A stretch of 64,000 bases of DNA from Photobacterium proteolyticum (GTDB lineage: Bacteria; Pseudomonadota; Gammaproteobacteria; Enterobacterales; Vibrionaceae): the NCBI RefSeq assembly GCF_001939735.1, contig NZ_MJIL01000087.1:171891-235890 (forward strand), read 5' to 3'. Every line of letters begins with the position of its first letter. Position 1 is the first letter of the stretch. A program made the translations under genes and the position numbers. Shown one piece after another: positions 28,368-36,742 of the stretch. Below the pieces are notes generated by a model, which searched no databases, was not told where the DNA came from, and saw only the letters and a program-made list of their open reading frames with translations.

Positions 28368-29042
28368 ATGCGTATCCTTATCGTCGAAGATGACCCAATT
28401 CTCAGTCATCACCTAAAATCTCAGCTCAGTGAACTAGGCCACCAGGTACAATGTGCAGGCACTGCAGAGGAAGGCCTGTTCTTTGCCCAAAATTACCCCA
28501 ATGACGTTGCGATCGTTGATATTGGCCTGCCGGATCGCGACGGCATCAGCCTGATCAAAGATATCCGCAAAAAAGGACTTCGGTTACCGATACTGATCCT
28601 GACAGCCCGCTCGAACTGGCAAGACAAAGTGACCGGCCTTGAAGCAGGCGCCGATGACTACCTGGTCAAGCCATTCCAGAAAGAGGAAATGGTTGCTCGC
28701 CTAAGTGCCCTGGTTCGCCGCAGCGCCGGGTTTGTTAAGCCCGAGATGACTGCTGGTGAAATCCGCGTCGATTTGCTGGCCAAGCAAGTGTTCATCGGCG
28801 AGACCCAGCTAGAGCTGACCGCCTTTGAATATGATCTGCTGGAGTACCTGATGCGCCACAGCCGTCAAGTGGTATCTAAGCAGCGCCTGCTTGATGTACT
28901 TTATGAAGATCAGGAAGGCGATCCGAACACCATTGAGGTGATGATCAGCCGCCTGCGCAAGAAATTCACCACCAACGGTCAGGAGAACCCAATCTCGACG
29001 ATCCGTGGCCAGGGCTATATTTTCGAGTTGCAAGCTCAATGA
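28368..29042 (+). CDS. OmpR-class response regulator, PhoP/CarR (VprA) type
   Basis: A 224-residue response regulator. Receiver domain with acidic pocket EDD at 7-9, phosphoacceptor D51 (VAIVDIGLPDRDG), T79 and K101 (DDYLVKPF); DNA-binding winged helix with KLTAFEY-like LELTAFEYDLLEYLMRH and RGQGYIFEL. The N-terminus MRILIVEDDPILSHHLK and residues such as ARSNWQDKV make it a PhoP relative. In V. cholerae the corresponding pair is CarRS/VprAB, which controls lipid A modification. Start at 28368 chosen by alignment to the family. It overlaps the kinase gene by four bases (ATGA). Confidence 0.9.
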   Translation: MRILIVEDDPILSHHLKSQLSELGHQVQCAGTAEEGLFFAQNYPNDVAIVDIGLPDRDGISLIKDIRKKGLRLPILILTARSNWQDKVTGLEAGADDYLVKPFQKEEMVARLSALVRRSAGFVKPEMTAGEIRVDLLAKQVFIGETQLELTAFEYDLLEYLMRHSRQVVSKQRLLDVLYEDQEGDPNTIEVMISRLRKKFTTNGQENPISTIRGQGYIFELQAQ

Positions 29043-30382
29043 GTCAGATCCTGAAGCCAAGACTACGCCGCCGGGTACTGGTTACCTCGGTGGCAATCAT
29101 TGTCCTGATCACCTCGGCACTGGCTGGCGTGATCAATCAGCTCTACAGCCAGAGTTACATGGCTGCCTATTCGTCGGAACTGGTGGCGCAGATGCCGATG
29201 GTGGTAGCCCAGCTCAACCGGGCAGGTCTTATCAAGGATGTTGATAAATGGATTGATTCTGTCGATCCTTCCGATACAGACTACATGTCCGTCGTCTGTG
29301 ATATGAAAGATCATACGATCTGGCTGTCTGACGAGGCCAAGGAAGCCAACATCGGCAACATCTGTAGCGAGCTGCCGGATGATATTCCGGTACCGACCTT
29401 AATCGAAACGGCGAATGACGAGAGCTATATTGCCTACAACATGAGCCGGGACCGTGAAGGCGGTAATATCTACCAGCTGGTTGTGTTGCGTTCGGGCGAG
29501 TCCTACCAGTCATCACTGAACCAGTTGCACAAGCGCACCACCTTTTACCTCGGGCTGTTTGTCCTGATTGCGATTGCTTTTCTGATTGCGGCCTTTCACT
29601 GGAGCTTCCAGCCACTGCGGAAACTGGCGGCACAGCTGGATCAGATGACCGAAGCCAAGCGGAACAAGCTTGATGATGATTTTCCGATGGAGCTTCAGGA
29701 CGTTACTCTGGCGCTAAACCGACTTATCCAGATCAGTAACGACCAAAAGGGCCGCTACCGTCATGCGATGGACGATCTGGCCCACAGCCTAAAAACACGA
29801 CTGGCCGCCACCAATGCCCTGCTGGATGACAAGGACATCGCCCGTCCCGATCTCAACCAGCGGATCATGGAGCAAATCAGCCAGATGGATGAACTGGTTC
29901 AGTACCAGCTCAAACGCGCCATGATGGGCCAGCAAGGCCTGCAAAAAGATCAAACCGAGCTAAAGCCAGCCGTAGACAGCTTCAGCCGTTTGCTAAGCAA
30001 AGTCTACAACGATAAGAACGTGAATCTCAGATACTTTTTCGATCTTAAGCTCAAGTTGCCGATCAACCGTACCGACCTGATGGAGCTGCTAGGCAATCTG
30101 CTCGAAAACGCTTACCGCTTCTGTATTAGTGAAGTGCGGGTATGTGTCGATGAACATAATGATTGCTATATGATCCGGATTGAAGATGACGGCCCGGGTG
30201 TGTGCGAAGAGATGCGCGAGGCGATTTTCCAGCGTGGAGTCCGCGCCGACCAGCTCAACCCCGGTCAGGGCATCGGCTTGTCAGTCTGCCACGAGATCGT
30301 CAAAAGCTATCAGGGCACAATCCATGTCGAAACAGCCAGCATCGAGGGCGCGGCATTTGTGATTCGCATACCCAAGCACTAA
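29039..30382 (+). CDS. PhoQ/CarS (VprB)-type sensor histidine kinase
   Basis: A 447-residue membrane kinase. TM1 at about 14-33, periplasmic sensor at about 34-168, TM2 at about 169-187, HAMP, then a H-box DDLAHSLKTRLAAT with phospho-acceptor H249, N-box NLLENAYRFC, G1 box DDGPGV and G2 box GQGIGLSVC. The HSLKT box is that of PhoQ; however, the Pro of the usual HSLKTPL is Arg254 here. The sensor lacks the long acidic patch of enterobacterial PhoQ. It forms an operon with the upstream regulator and ends in a terminator shared with fabV. Confidence 0.9.
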   Translation: MSQILKPRLRRRVLVTSVAIIVLITSALAGVINQLYSQSYMAAYSSELVAQMPMVVAQLNRAGLIKDVDKWIDSVDPSDTDYMSVVCDMKDHTIWLSDEAKEANIGNICSELPDDIPVPTLIETANDESYIAYNMSRDREGGNIYQLVVLRSGESYQSSLNQLHKRTTFYLGLFVLIAIAFLIAAFHWSFQPLRKLAAQLDQMTEAKRNKLDDDFPMELQDVTLALNRLIQISNDQKGRYRHAMDDLAHSLKTRLAATNALLDDKDIARPDLNQRIMEQISQMDELVQYQLKRAMMGQQGLQKDQTELKPAVDSFSRLLSKVYNDKNVNLRYFFDLKLKLPINRTDLMELLGNLLENAYRFCISEVRVCVDEHNDCYMIRIEDDGPGVCEEMREAIFQRGVRADQLNPGQGIGLSVCHEIVKSYQGTIHVETASIEGAAFVIRIPKH

Positions 30383-30409
30383 GCCTGTTCTTTAGCTAAT
30401 CCAATAAAA

Positions 30410-30429
30410 AAACCGCCCTCGGGCGGTTT
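30410..30429. terminator. Bidirectional terminator between the kinase gene and fabV
   Basis: Stem AAACCGCCC / GGGCGGTTT with a two-base apex and A- and T-runs on the two sides, between convergent genes. Confidence 0.92.
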
Positions 30430-30464
30430 TTGTCTTTCTGGTGTTACCGGCTAAGGTAGCTTGA

Positions 30465-31667
30465 TTAGATATTCTCTACATCAAACTCAACCAGCGGGTT
30501 TACATCTGCATCGTAGTCTACAGACTCAATACCGAAACCGAACAGCTTCAGGAATTCATCTTTGTATTCCTGATAATCCGCAACCTCAAACAGGTTTTCG
30601 TTCGTTACATTTGGCCACAGATCACGGCAGTGCTTCTGGATATCTTCACGCAATTCCCAGTCATCCAGACGCAGACGATTTTCTGCATCAACTTCTGGTG
30701 CTGTACCGTCAGCCTTGTATAAACGCTGAGTAAACATACGGTGGATCTGCTCCATGCAGCCCTCGTGTACGCCTTCTTCACGCATTTTCTTAAATACCAT
30801 GGCGATATACAGTGGCATTACCGGAATGGCAGAGCTTGCCTGAGTGACGACACTCTTCAGTACAGCAACATTTGCCGCGCCGCCAGTTGCAGACAGCTTG
30901 TTGTTAAGCTCTGTCGCTGCTCGGTCTAGGTCCATTTTCGCCTGACCCAGCGCACCGTGCCAATAAATTGGCCAAGTGATCTCAGTACCAATGTAGCTGT
31001 AGGCAACAGTTTTACAGCCGTCAGCCAGTACACCAGCTTCTGACAATGCATTAATCCACAGTTCCCAGTCCTGGCCGCCCATTACGGTTACTGTGTCAGC
31101 CACTTCCTGCTCGTTCGCAGGCTCAATGCTCGCTTCAATCAGCACGTCTTTGTTTGTATCAACGGCTGTTGCAGTGTAAGTATCGCCCATAGGTTTCAGG
31201 GTAGAGCGAACCACTTCACCGGTTTCCGGCATCTTACGCACTGGAGACGCCAGTGAGTAAACCACCATATCAATCTGACCAAGATCTTCTTTAATCAGAT
31301 CAATAACTTTTTGTTTTGCTTCGTGAGAGAAAGCATCGCCGTTCAGGCTTTTCGAGTAAAGGCCTTCTTCTTTGGCTAACTTGTCGAATGCAGCTGAGTT
31401 GTACCAACCTGCTGTACCTGGCTTTTTCTCTGTACCTGGTTTTTCAAAGAACACACCAATGGTCGCCGCACCGCCGCCAAATGCTGCAGCAATACGAGAA
31501 GACAGGCCGTAGCCGCTTGAAGACCCCACAACAAGTACACGCTTTGGTGCATCAGCAATTGGGCCCTGAGCCTTGGTGTAAGCAATCTGCTCTTTTACGT
31601 TCTCTTCACAACCCACCGGGTGAGTTGTTGTACAAATAAATCCACGAATTTTAGGTTTGATGATCAT
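30465..31667 (-). CDS. fabV: Trans-2-enoyl-ACP/CoA reductase (NADH)
   Basis: A 400-residue FabV enoyl reductase, the triclosan-tolerant isoenzyme of the last step of fatty acid elongation. N-terminal [23 protein letters not shown]-binding [11 protein letters not shown] at 48-58 and active-site Tyr-X8-Lys (Y235, K244; [10 protein letters not shown]) are all seen. The ATG at 31667 is chosen because the frame upstream begins with TTG and AAGGGAAG sits at good spacing. Neighbours fadE and psrA are the same as in V. cholerae, linking synthesis and breakdown of fatty acids. Confidence 0.96.
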   Translation of the reverse strand: MIIKPKIRGFICTTTHPVGCEENVKEQIAYTKAQGPIADAPKRVLVVGSSSGYGLSSRIAAAFGGGAATIGVFFEKPGTEKKPGTAGWYNSAAFDKLAKEEGLYSKSLNGDAFSHEAKQKVIDLIKEDLGQIDMVVYSLASPVRKMPETGEVVRSTLKPMGDTYTATAVDTNKDVLIEASIEPANEQEVADTVTVMGGQDWELWINALSEAGVLADGCKTVAYSYIGTEITWPIYWHGALGQAKMDLDRAATELNNKLSATGGAANVAVLKSVVTQASSAIPVMPLYIAMVFKKMREEGVHEGCMEQIHRMFTQRLYKADGTAPEVDAENRLRLDDWELREDIQKHCRDLWPNVTNENLFEVADYQEYKDEFLKLFGFGIESVDYDADVNPLVEFDVENI

Positions 31668-31969
31668 TTTCAACTTCCCTTACATAGTTGACTGTAGGAT
31701 AAAAGGTTAATGACAAATTCGCATTAAATTTATGAGCGTAAACGCTAAAAAGGGTAGTGGTTGGAGGTGTTGATCACCACTTTTCGACTCATGCTGCCGA
31801 TTTTTTCACCAAACTTTATTCTCTGTAGTCGTCGAAAAAGTGAAAAAAGAAGGGAGGAAGTTCGTCATGCTATTGCGGGAGATCGGAAAACTGCAGATAA
31901 AAAAGTGCCACGCAATTGCGTGGCACATGGGAGACACCAGGTTTATCGTTCGTTAGAGAGCAATCGCTC
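31668..31969. other. 302-base region between fadE and fabV
   Basis: Contains the fabV promoter region and the fadE terminator at its right end. A 70-codon frame on the plus strand starts at TTG, crosses the terminator and is not credible. No operator recognised. Confidence 0.45.
31899..31926 (-). terminator. Terminator of fadE
   Basis: An 11-bp perfect palindrome GTGCCACGCAA / TTGCGTGGCAC (31905-31926) followed on the minus strand by a T-run. Confidence 0.92.
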
Positions 31970-34246
31970 TTAGGCAGCCTTTCCCGGTTGCAAACTACCT
32001 TTTTTAAACTGAGCAGCAGCAAAGTGATCAACCTGAATCGCTTTCTGTCTTAGCTGGTCAGCATTGTGCATTTTTTCGACATCCTGATCTGTGACGATCC
32101 CCGCACTCAAGGCAATTTGTAATTTCTCTGTTAACGAAACCTTGCGCGGGATCTCACCAGACTTGGTTGCCTTGGCCAATTTACGCTCAATATCCTTTAC
32201 ACCGTGCATGGCAATAAAGGCACGTTCCATAATCGCTACGGGATCGTTTTCTTTCTCACCGACATAGCACATATGGGTCAAGCGTTCACGGTGTGCGCCG
32301 GGAGTCATTAACAGCTCGGCAATCTTCACTGTAATCTCATCTTTCGGCGCCTGGTAGCGAATCCCCAGCGGGAACAACAAAGTGCGTAGCAGGCGACCAA
32401 CGCCCTTACGCGGGAAGTTGCTCAGCACTTCGTCAAAGGCCACACCGCATTGGTGCAGACAATGCTGCAACGCGTAATGTACCATCGGCAAATCATCCTG
32501 CTGACGACCTTCGTCTTCGAACCGCTTCAACGTTGCCGAAGCCAAATATAAATGGCTAAGCACATCGCCCAATCGCGCCGATACCAGCTCGCGCCGTTTC
32601 AGCTCACCGCCCAGGCTCAGCATGGCAAAATCAGCGGCAACGGCCAGTGCCCGGCTCATCCGCGACAAGTGACGGTAGTAAACCGCCGTTTCACCGCTGA
32701 CCGGTGATCGGTTAAATCGGGAACCGCTGAAAGCGTTAAGCAGGGATTTCGACACATTACCAATTGCAAAACCGATATGCTTCGACAGCAACGTATCGAA
32801 CTCTTTAGCTCCCTGTTCGGCATCCGGGTTAGCCGCAGCCTCCATTTCGCTCAGGACATACGGATGGCATCGGGTTGCTCCCTGACCGAAGATCATCAGG
32901 TTGCGTGTCAGGATATTTGCCCCTTCAACCGTAATTGCCACCGGCATGCCGAAATAATGATGGCCCAGGTAGTTCATCGGCCCCAGCTGAATTGCCCGCC
33001 CGGCATGGATATCCATGGCATCGTTAAGGATTGTCCTGGCCATTTCAGTCATGTGGTACTTGGCTATCGCAGTGACGATACCCGGTTTTTCCCCCATATC
33101 CAGCGAACTGGTTGTCAGGGTACGGGACGCTTCGAGCATATAGGTATAGCCACCGATACGGCCCATGGCTTGGGCAACCCCTTCAAAGTTACCAATCGAC
33201 ATACCGAACTGCTTGCGCACATAGGCGTACGCCCCGGTTGTTTTAGCCGTCAGGTGACCAACTGCAGTCCCCAGTGCCGGTAATGAAATACCGCGACCAG
33301 CCGACAGACATTCCACCAGCATTCGCCAGCCGCGTCCGACATAATCCTGACCGCCAATGACCCAATCCATCGGGATAAAAACATCCTCTCCGCGAGTCGG
33401 GCCATTCATAAAGGCAAGATTCAGGGGATCATGGCGCTCACCGATTTCGACTCCCGGGTGATCTGCAGGGATCAGCGCACAGGTAATACCGATATCAGTC
33501 TTGTTGCCAATCAGGCCATCCGGATCGTGAAGCTTGAAGGCAAGTCCGAGCACGGTAGCAACAGGCGCTAAGGTAATGTAGCGTTTGTTCCAGCTCACAC
33601 GGATACCCAGCACTTCCTCGCCTTGATATTCGCCATAACAGACCACTCCCTTATCAGGGATACCGCCGGCATCAGAACCCGCTTCCGGTCCGGTGAGGGC
33701 AAAACATGGAATATCATCACCGTGGGCAAGACGTGGCAACCAGTAGTCTTTCTGATCCTTAGTACCGTAATGAGACAGCAGTTCACCTGGCCCGAGCGAG
33801 TTCGGCACCATGACACACACCGCGGCACTCAGGCTACGAGTCGCGATACTGGTAACAATTGTTGAGTTGGCGTGGGCGGAAAAATTCAACCCACCGTACT
33901 CTTTACCAATAATTAATGAGAAGAACTTTTCTTTACGCAAGTATTCCCAGACGTCAGGCGGCAAGTCTCGGTCTTCCTGAACAATCTGGTAGTCATCAAG
34001 CATATCAAGCAGGGTTTTCAGCTTGGTGTCGATAAAAGCCTGCTCTTCATCGCTGAGCGATGGCTTCGGGTAGTTCAGCAACGTATTCCAGTTGGGAGAA
34101 CCGCTGAATAGCTCCCCATCCCACCATACGCTTCCGGCCTCCATGGCCTCGCGTTCGGTATCAGATAGTGGCGGCAGTACTTTCTTAAACATCTTAAATG
34201 CGGGATCACTGAGGTAGCGTTTTCGCATGTTGGTTAACGTGCTCAT
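31970..34246 (-). CDS. fadE: Acyl-CoA dehydrogenase FadE
   Basis: A 758-residue acyl-CoA dehydrogenase, the first oxidation step of beta-oxidation, FAD-dependent. It aligns along its length with E. coli FadE (814): DPAFKMFKKVLPPLSDTEREAMEAG, VPNSLGPGELLSHYGT, CFALTGPEAGSDAGGIPD, NKRYITLAPVATVLGLAFKL, ITVEGANILTRNLMIFGQGA. It lacks the N-terminal membrane segment of the E. coli protein. It lies 46 bases downstream of psrA on the same strand and is probably co-transcribed. In V. cholerae the same trio fabV-fadE-psrA is found. Confidence 0.96.
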   Translation of the reverse strand: MSTLTNMRKRYLSDPAFKMFKKVLPPLSDTEREAMEAGSVWWDGELFSGSPNWNTLLNYPKPSLSDEEQAFIDTKLKTLLDMLDDYQIVQEDRDLPPDVWEYLRKEKFFSLIIGKEYGGLNFSAHANSTIVTSIATRSLSAAVCVMVPNSLGPGELLSHYGTKDQKDYWLPRLAHGDDIPCFALTGPEAGSDAGGIPDKGVVCYGEYQGEEVLGIRVSWNKRYITLAPVATVLGLAFKLHDPDGLIGNKTDIGITCALIPADHPGVEIGERHDPLNLAFMNGPTRGEDVFIPMDWVIGGQDYVGRGWRMLVECLSAGRGISLPALGTAVGHLTAKTTGAYAYVRKQFGMSIGNFEGVAQAMGRIGGYTYMLEASRTLTTSSLDMGEKPGIVTAIAKYHMTEMARTILNDAMDIHAGRAIQLGPMNYLGHHYFGMPVAITVEGANILTRNLMIFGQGATRCHPYVLSEMEAAANPDAEQGAKEFDTLLSKHIGFAIGNVSKSLLNAFSGSRFNRSPVSGETAVYYRHLSRMSRALAVAADFAMLSLGGELKRRELVSARLGDVLSHLYLASATLKRFEDEGRQQDDLPMVHYALQHCLHQCGVAFDEVLSNFPRKGVGRLLRTLLFPLGIRYQAPKDEITVKIAELLMTPGAHRERLTHMCYVGEKENDPVAIMERAFIAMHGVKDIERKLAKATKSGEIPRKVSLTEKLQIALSAGIVTDQDVEKMHNADQLRQKAIQVDHFAAAQFKKGSLQPGKAA

Positions 34247-34292
34247 GTTTCAGGTCCTTTTGTCTCATTTGTCGTTATTGGTTTTATGTCAC

Positions 34293-34967
34293 TTATCGTG
34301 TTCCTGTCGGCTCTTCTTGCACAAGCAAGAGCGGTTGTTCAATGGGTGCAGCAACGCCGGCAGCCAGATAAGGCACCAGTCGTTCAATCAAGTCTTCAGT
34401 CGTTACCGTGCGGGAGAAGTCACTTTCGGCAATTTCGCACAAGGCGGTTGTCGAGGCCATGGTGAAAACAGAAGCTCCCAGGGTGAAATGCAATCGCCAG
34501 AATAAGGTTTCGGGATCCAAAGAGGGGTTGGCGCGGCATACTGCCGTGGTAAACAATTGCAGCACGTCTTCATAGCGGGTAAGAATGAACCAGCGTAGGT
34601 GTCCCTGAACATCGGTATACCCCCGGCCGATAAGAGACATGAAGATTGTTGCGCCTTTCTGACGGTACTCGTTCAGGTTGATCAACGGTGTTTTCACGCA
34701 ACGAAAGACATCTTCCATTGAAAAATCATCACGTGTCAGCAGCACTTCCAGCTCGGCTTTCAGGGCAGGCATAAACTCTTCCAGATAACGGCTCAGCACC
34801 GCTCTGACCAAGGTTTTCTTATCACCGTAATGATAATTTACCGAAGCCAGGTTAACACCTGCCTTGCTGGTTATGGTACGCAATGACGTTTCCTTGAAGC
34901 CATGTTCAGCAAACAACAGCTCTGCCGCATCAAGGATACGGCTCTTGGTTTCTCCTTTTCCCGCCAT
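34293..34967 (-). CDS. psrA: TetR family regulator of fatty-acid metabolism (PsrA type)
   Basis: A 224-residue TetR regulator. N-terminal HTH at about 8-55 (TKSRILDAAELLFAEHGFKETSLRTITSKAGVNLASVNYHYGDK) and a larger ligand-binding domain. The position upstream of fadE and sequence style fit PsrA, which senses long-chain fatty acids or acyl-CoA. Two starts are possible, ATG 34973 and ATG 34967; AGGTG is too close to the first, so the second is preferred. A 12-bp dyad AAAC-N4-GTTT just upstream matches the PsrA consensus and suggests autoregulation of psrA-fadE. Confidence 0.85.
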   Translation of the reverse strand: MAGKGETKSRILDAAELLFAEHGFKETSLRTITSKAGVNLASVNYHYGDKKTLVRAVLSRYLEEFMPALKAELEVLLTRDDFSMEDVFRCVKTPLINLNEYRQKGATIFMSLIGRGYTDVQGHLRWFILTRYEDVLQLFTTAVCRANPSLDPETLFWRLHFTLGASVFTMASTTALCEIAESDFSRTVTTEDLIERLVPYLAAGVAAPIEQPLLLVQEEPTGTR

Positions 34968-34984
34968 TTTCATTCACCTGTATT

Positions 34985-34996
34985 AAACACATGTTT
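34985..34996. promoter_or_regulatory. PsrA-type operator upstream of psrA-fadE
   Basis: AAACACATGTTT fits the published PsrA pattern (G/C)AAAC-N2-4-GTTT(G/C) in its core. It is 18 bases upstream of the chosen psrA start, a position suited to autorepression. It is a single site read by eye. Confidence 0.6.
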
Positions 34997-35249
34997 AAAC
35001 TTTACATCTCATTAATATTTTTAACAAGACACAAATAAATTCGAATGAGTCATTTGGGGCTCAAACCCCACGTGAATCGGCCAGTCTGTGACGCTGATCG
35101 CCAATTTTTGTAGAATGAGAAAAGAGAAGTACCACACCCATCCAGGTTAAATACTTGTTAAATCAACAACTAATAGACTACCAGAATGTTGAAGGCATAA
35201 TTACTTGGGCAGCAGAGAAAAAATAATGAGAAAAAATGCCATTTGACGG

Positions 35250-35276
35250 GAACAAAAAAACAGATCGTGGGTCATA
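35250..35276 (+). promoter_or_regulatory. Sigma-E-type promoter of sRNA A
   Basis: GGAAC at -35 (GAAC 35250-35253), 18 bases, then TCATA (35272-35276). Transcription is predicted six bases further on, at G35283, the first base of the RybB-like seed. Confidence 0.7.
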
Positions 35277-35282
35277 TATTAT

Positions 35283-35346
35283 GCCACTGCTTTTTCTTAG
35301 AAGACTTTCTTCAAAGCCCGTCCCCTAATGGAGATGGGCTTTCTTT
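35283..35346 (+). ncRNA. sRNA A: RybB/MicV-like sigma-E-dependent small RNA
   Basis: Predicted 64-nt RNA. Its 5' end GCCACTGCTTTTTCTTAG is nearly the 5' seed of E. coli RybB (GCCACTGCTTTTCTTTG), the part that pairs with outer-membrane protein mRNAs. A terminator stem AAAGCCCGTC / GATGGGCTTT (35313-35342) with CTTT follows. The predicted start lies exactly where RybB starts relative to its sigma-E promoter. In V. cholerae, MicV carries the same seed; whether this is its orthologue or a locally derived relative is not clear. Confidence 0.78.
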
Positions 35347-35598
35347 ATTCTGGCAGCCGATCACCATAACCGAACTGAACGTTCAGAGGCTACAACCTAA
35401 TTTCCCTCCCCCCCATCACTGCTAGAAATGAGCACAACACAGCTCCGCCCCACCTTGTGACCTAGAAACCTTATATATGGAAACCTTGGTAGCTAGTAAC
35501 ATCGCTCCTTCCCACAGTTTCTCAGCCTGTCACTCCGCGATGTAAAAAACTTCAAATCAGACACTTATAAAAAAATGATAGATTTTTCGAAATTTAAG

Positions 35599-35625
35599 GA
35601 ACCAACGCAAAAATGATCAGTCATA
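35599..35625 (+). promoter_or_regulatory. Sigma-E-type promoter of sRNA B
   Basis: GGAAC (GAAC 35599-35602), 18 bases, TCATA (35621-35625). The spacing is identical to that of the other three sRNA genes. Predicted start G35632, in GACATTGAGATTAA. Confidence 0.7.
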
Positions 35626-35631
35626 TATAGT

Positions 35632-35772
35632 GACATTGAGATTAAAGACACCTTATTTTGTTAGCTGGCCGCCAAGCAAGCCTTCTTTCTTTAATCTAAA
35701 AATGCCACTGCTGCTAAACTCCTAATTGTGTAAATAGAGCCTTTGCCCGCTGACTTTCAGCGGGCTTTTTTT
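35632..35772 (+). ncRNA. vrrA: sRNA B: VrrA-like small RNA, copy 1
   Basis: Predicted 141-nt RNA, agreeing with the roughly 140 nt known for V. cholerae VrrA. It starts GACATTGAGATTAA, has the internal block GCCACTGCTGCTAAACTCC (35704-35722) and ends in a terminator GCCCGCTGA / TCAGCGGGC (35745-35765) with seven T. The block contains ACTCCT, complementary to Shine-Dalgarno sequences. The middle part differs from the other copies. A MITE begins 14 bases after the T-run. Confidence 0.75.
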
Positions 35773-35785
35773 ATACATCGTGATA

Positions 35786-36094
35786 TATACCCAAGCTACC
35801 TCAAGATGCTCGTTTCAGCGAGAATTACTTGGGTTGTGGCCGTGCCGCGCAGGCTAGGCATCGATTAGAAAATCTAGTGGCTCTAAATTAATAATCGGTA
35901 ACAACGCATAGAAGCCCCTATCTACTTAAAAGAACTGGAACTCGCCCTTTGGGAGTGAGCCAGTTGGTTCGGCATTCCGACGCCCATTTCTGTGTCAAAT
36001 AACGTTGAAAGGGAATACATTCCTACCGTCATTTTCCTTGAACCGGCTCGCTGGTCTCACTCTGAATCCTGCATCTTGAGGTAGCTTGGGTATA
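35786..36094. mobile_element. MITE-like element, copy 1 (309 bp)
   Basis: Bounded by 24-bp perfect terminal inverted repeats starting TATACCCAAGCTACCTCAAG. No coding capacity. The second copy at 36743-37007 is the reverse complement with several short indels. The ends read TA-TACCC...GGGTA-TA, compatible with a TA target duplication as in elements moved by IS630/Tc1-type transposases; this last point is inference. Confidence 0.85.
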
Positions 36095-36212
36095 AAACTG
36101 GCATCGTTGCAGTTATGCTCCCGGCAAACACTGTACTGCTCTTAACTACTACTATTCCCGGTTGCTATTGAGTTTTAGCTCTATTAAAAAACAAAAAAAT
36201 TAATCTTTTTTT

Positions 36213-36239
36213 GAACCATTCCTTTTTATGCCAGTCATA
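36213..36239 (+). promoter_or_regulatory. Sigma-E-type promoter of sRNA C
   Basis: TGAACC (GAAC 36213-36216), 18 bases, TCATA (36235-36239) preceded by CAG as in copies B and D. Predicted start G36246, in GACATTCACATTAA. Confidence 0.7.
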
Positions 36240-36245
36240 ACTAAT

Positions 36246-36363
36246 GACATTCACATTAATGGAGAGTTAACCAACACTTTTCATTAATCAACAATGCCAC
36301 TGCTGCTAAACTCCTAATTGTGTTAAGGATTTAACCCGCTGAATTTTCAGCGGGCTTTTTTTT
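36246..36363 (+). ncRNA. vrrA: sRNA C: VrrA-like small RNA, copy 2
   Basis: Predicted 118-nt RNA. It starts GACATTCACATTAATGG, similar to copy B. The 28-base block beginning TGCCACTGCTGCTAAACTCC (36295-36322) is identical to that in copy B. Terminator CCCGCTGA / TCAGCGGG (36335-36354), C, then eight T. The spacer between the 5' end and the block is shorter than in B and unrelated in sequence. Confidence 0.75.
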
Positions 36364-36564
36364 GCTTATTGAGCAAGCTTGAAATACGACCATCGTTCTC
36401 ACTTTTTACCCACTTCTTGCAATTAAGACAGAAGCTAGCCTGATATGTATTAATAATCACGCTAGCAATTACATCTGAGCAAATTCAATTCTGACCATAA
36501 ATCACACTAACTGTAAGTAAATAAAGCGCTTATAGGAAGCCGATACTTTTTTTTGATTTTTTTT

Positions 36565-36591
36565 GAACCTTACTGAATTGGCACAGTCATA
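36565..36591 (+). promoter_or_regulatory. Sigma-E-type promoter of sRNA D
   Basis: TGAACC (GAAC 36565-36568), 18 bases, TCATA (36587-36591), again with CAG before it. Predicted start about 36598. Confidence 0.68.
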
Positions 36592-36597
36592 TTAAGT

Positions 36598-36729
36598 AAG
36601 ATTAATGTTATCGGCTCTGTATATGTAAGGTCATATCTCAAGCTGGTAATTATTGATTGCCACTGCTGCTTAAACTCCTATTCATATAATGGAATGTTGC
36701 GCTGAGCCTTTTCTCAGCGCTTTTTTTTT
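36598..36729 (+). ncRNA. vrrA: sRNA D: VrrA-like small RNA, copy 3
   Basis: Predicted 132-nt RNA starting near AAGATTAATG. The block GCCACTGCTGCTTAAACTCC (36659-36678) has one extra T compared with copies B and C and is the most divergent. Terminator GCGCTGAG / CTCAGCGC (36699-36720) with nine T differs in sequence from B and C. The second MITE begins 14 bases after its T-run. Confidence 0.73.
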
Positions 36730-36742
36730 GCGTAATTTCTAG

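Noticed and set aside
31761-31973. 70-residue frame between fabV and fadE
   Set aside because: TTG start and passes through the fadE terminator palindrome.
35243-35425. 60-residue frame in the sRNA region
   Set aside because: It runs through sRNA A and its terminator; the promoter, seed and hairpin explain the sequence better.
35632-35703. Separate promoter immediately before the GCCACTGC block in copies B-D
   Set aside because: Only copy A has sigma-E boxes directly before the block. In B-D the boxes lie about 70-85 bases upstream, giving VrrA-sized RNAs with an internal block.
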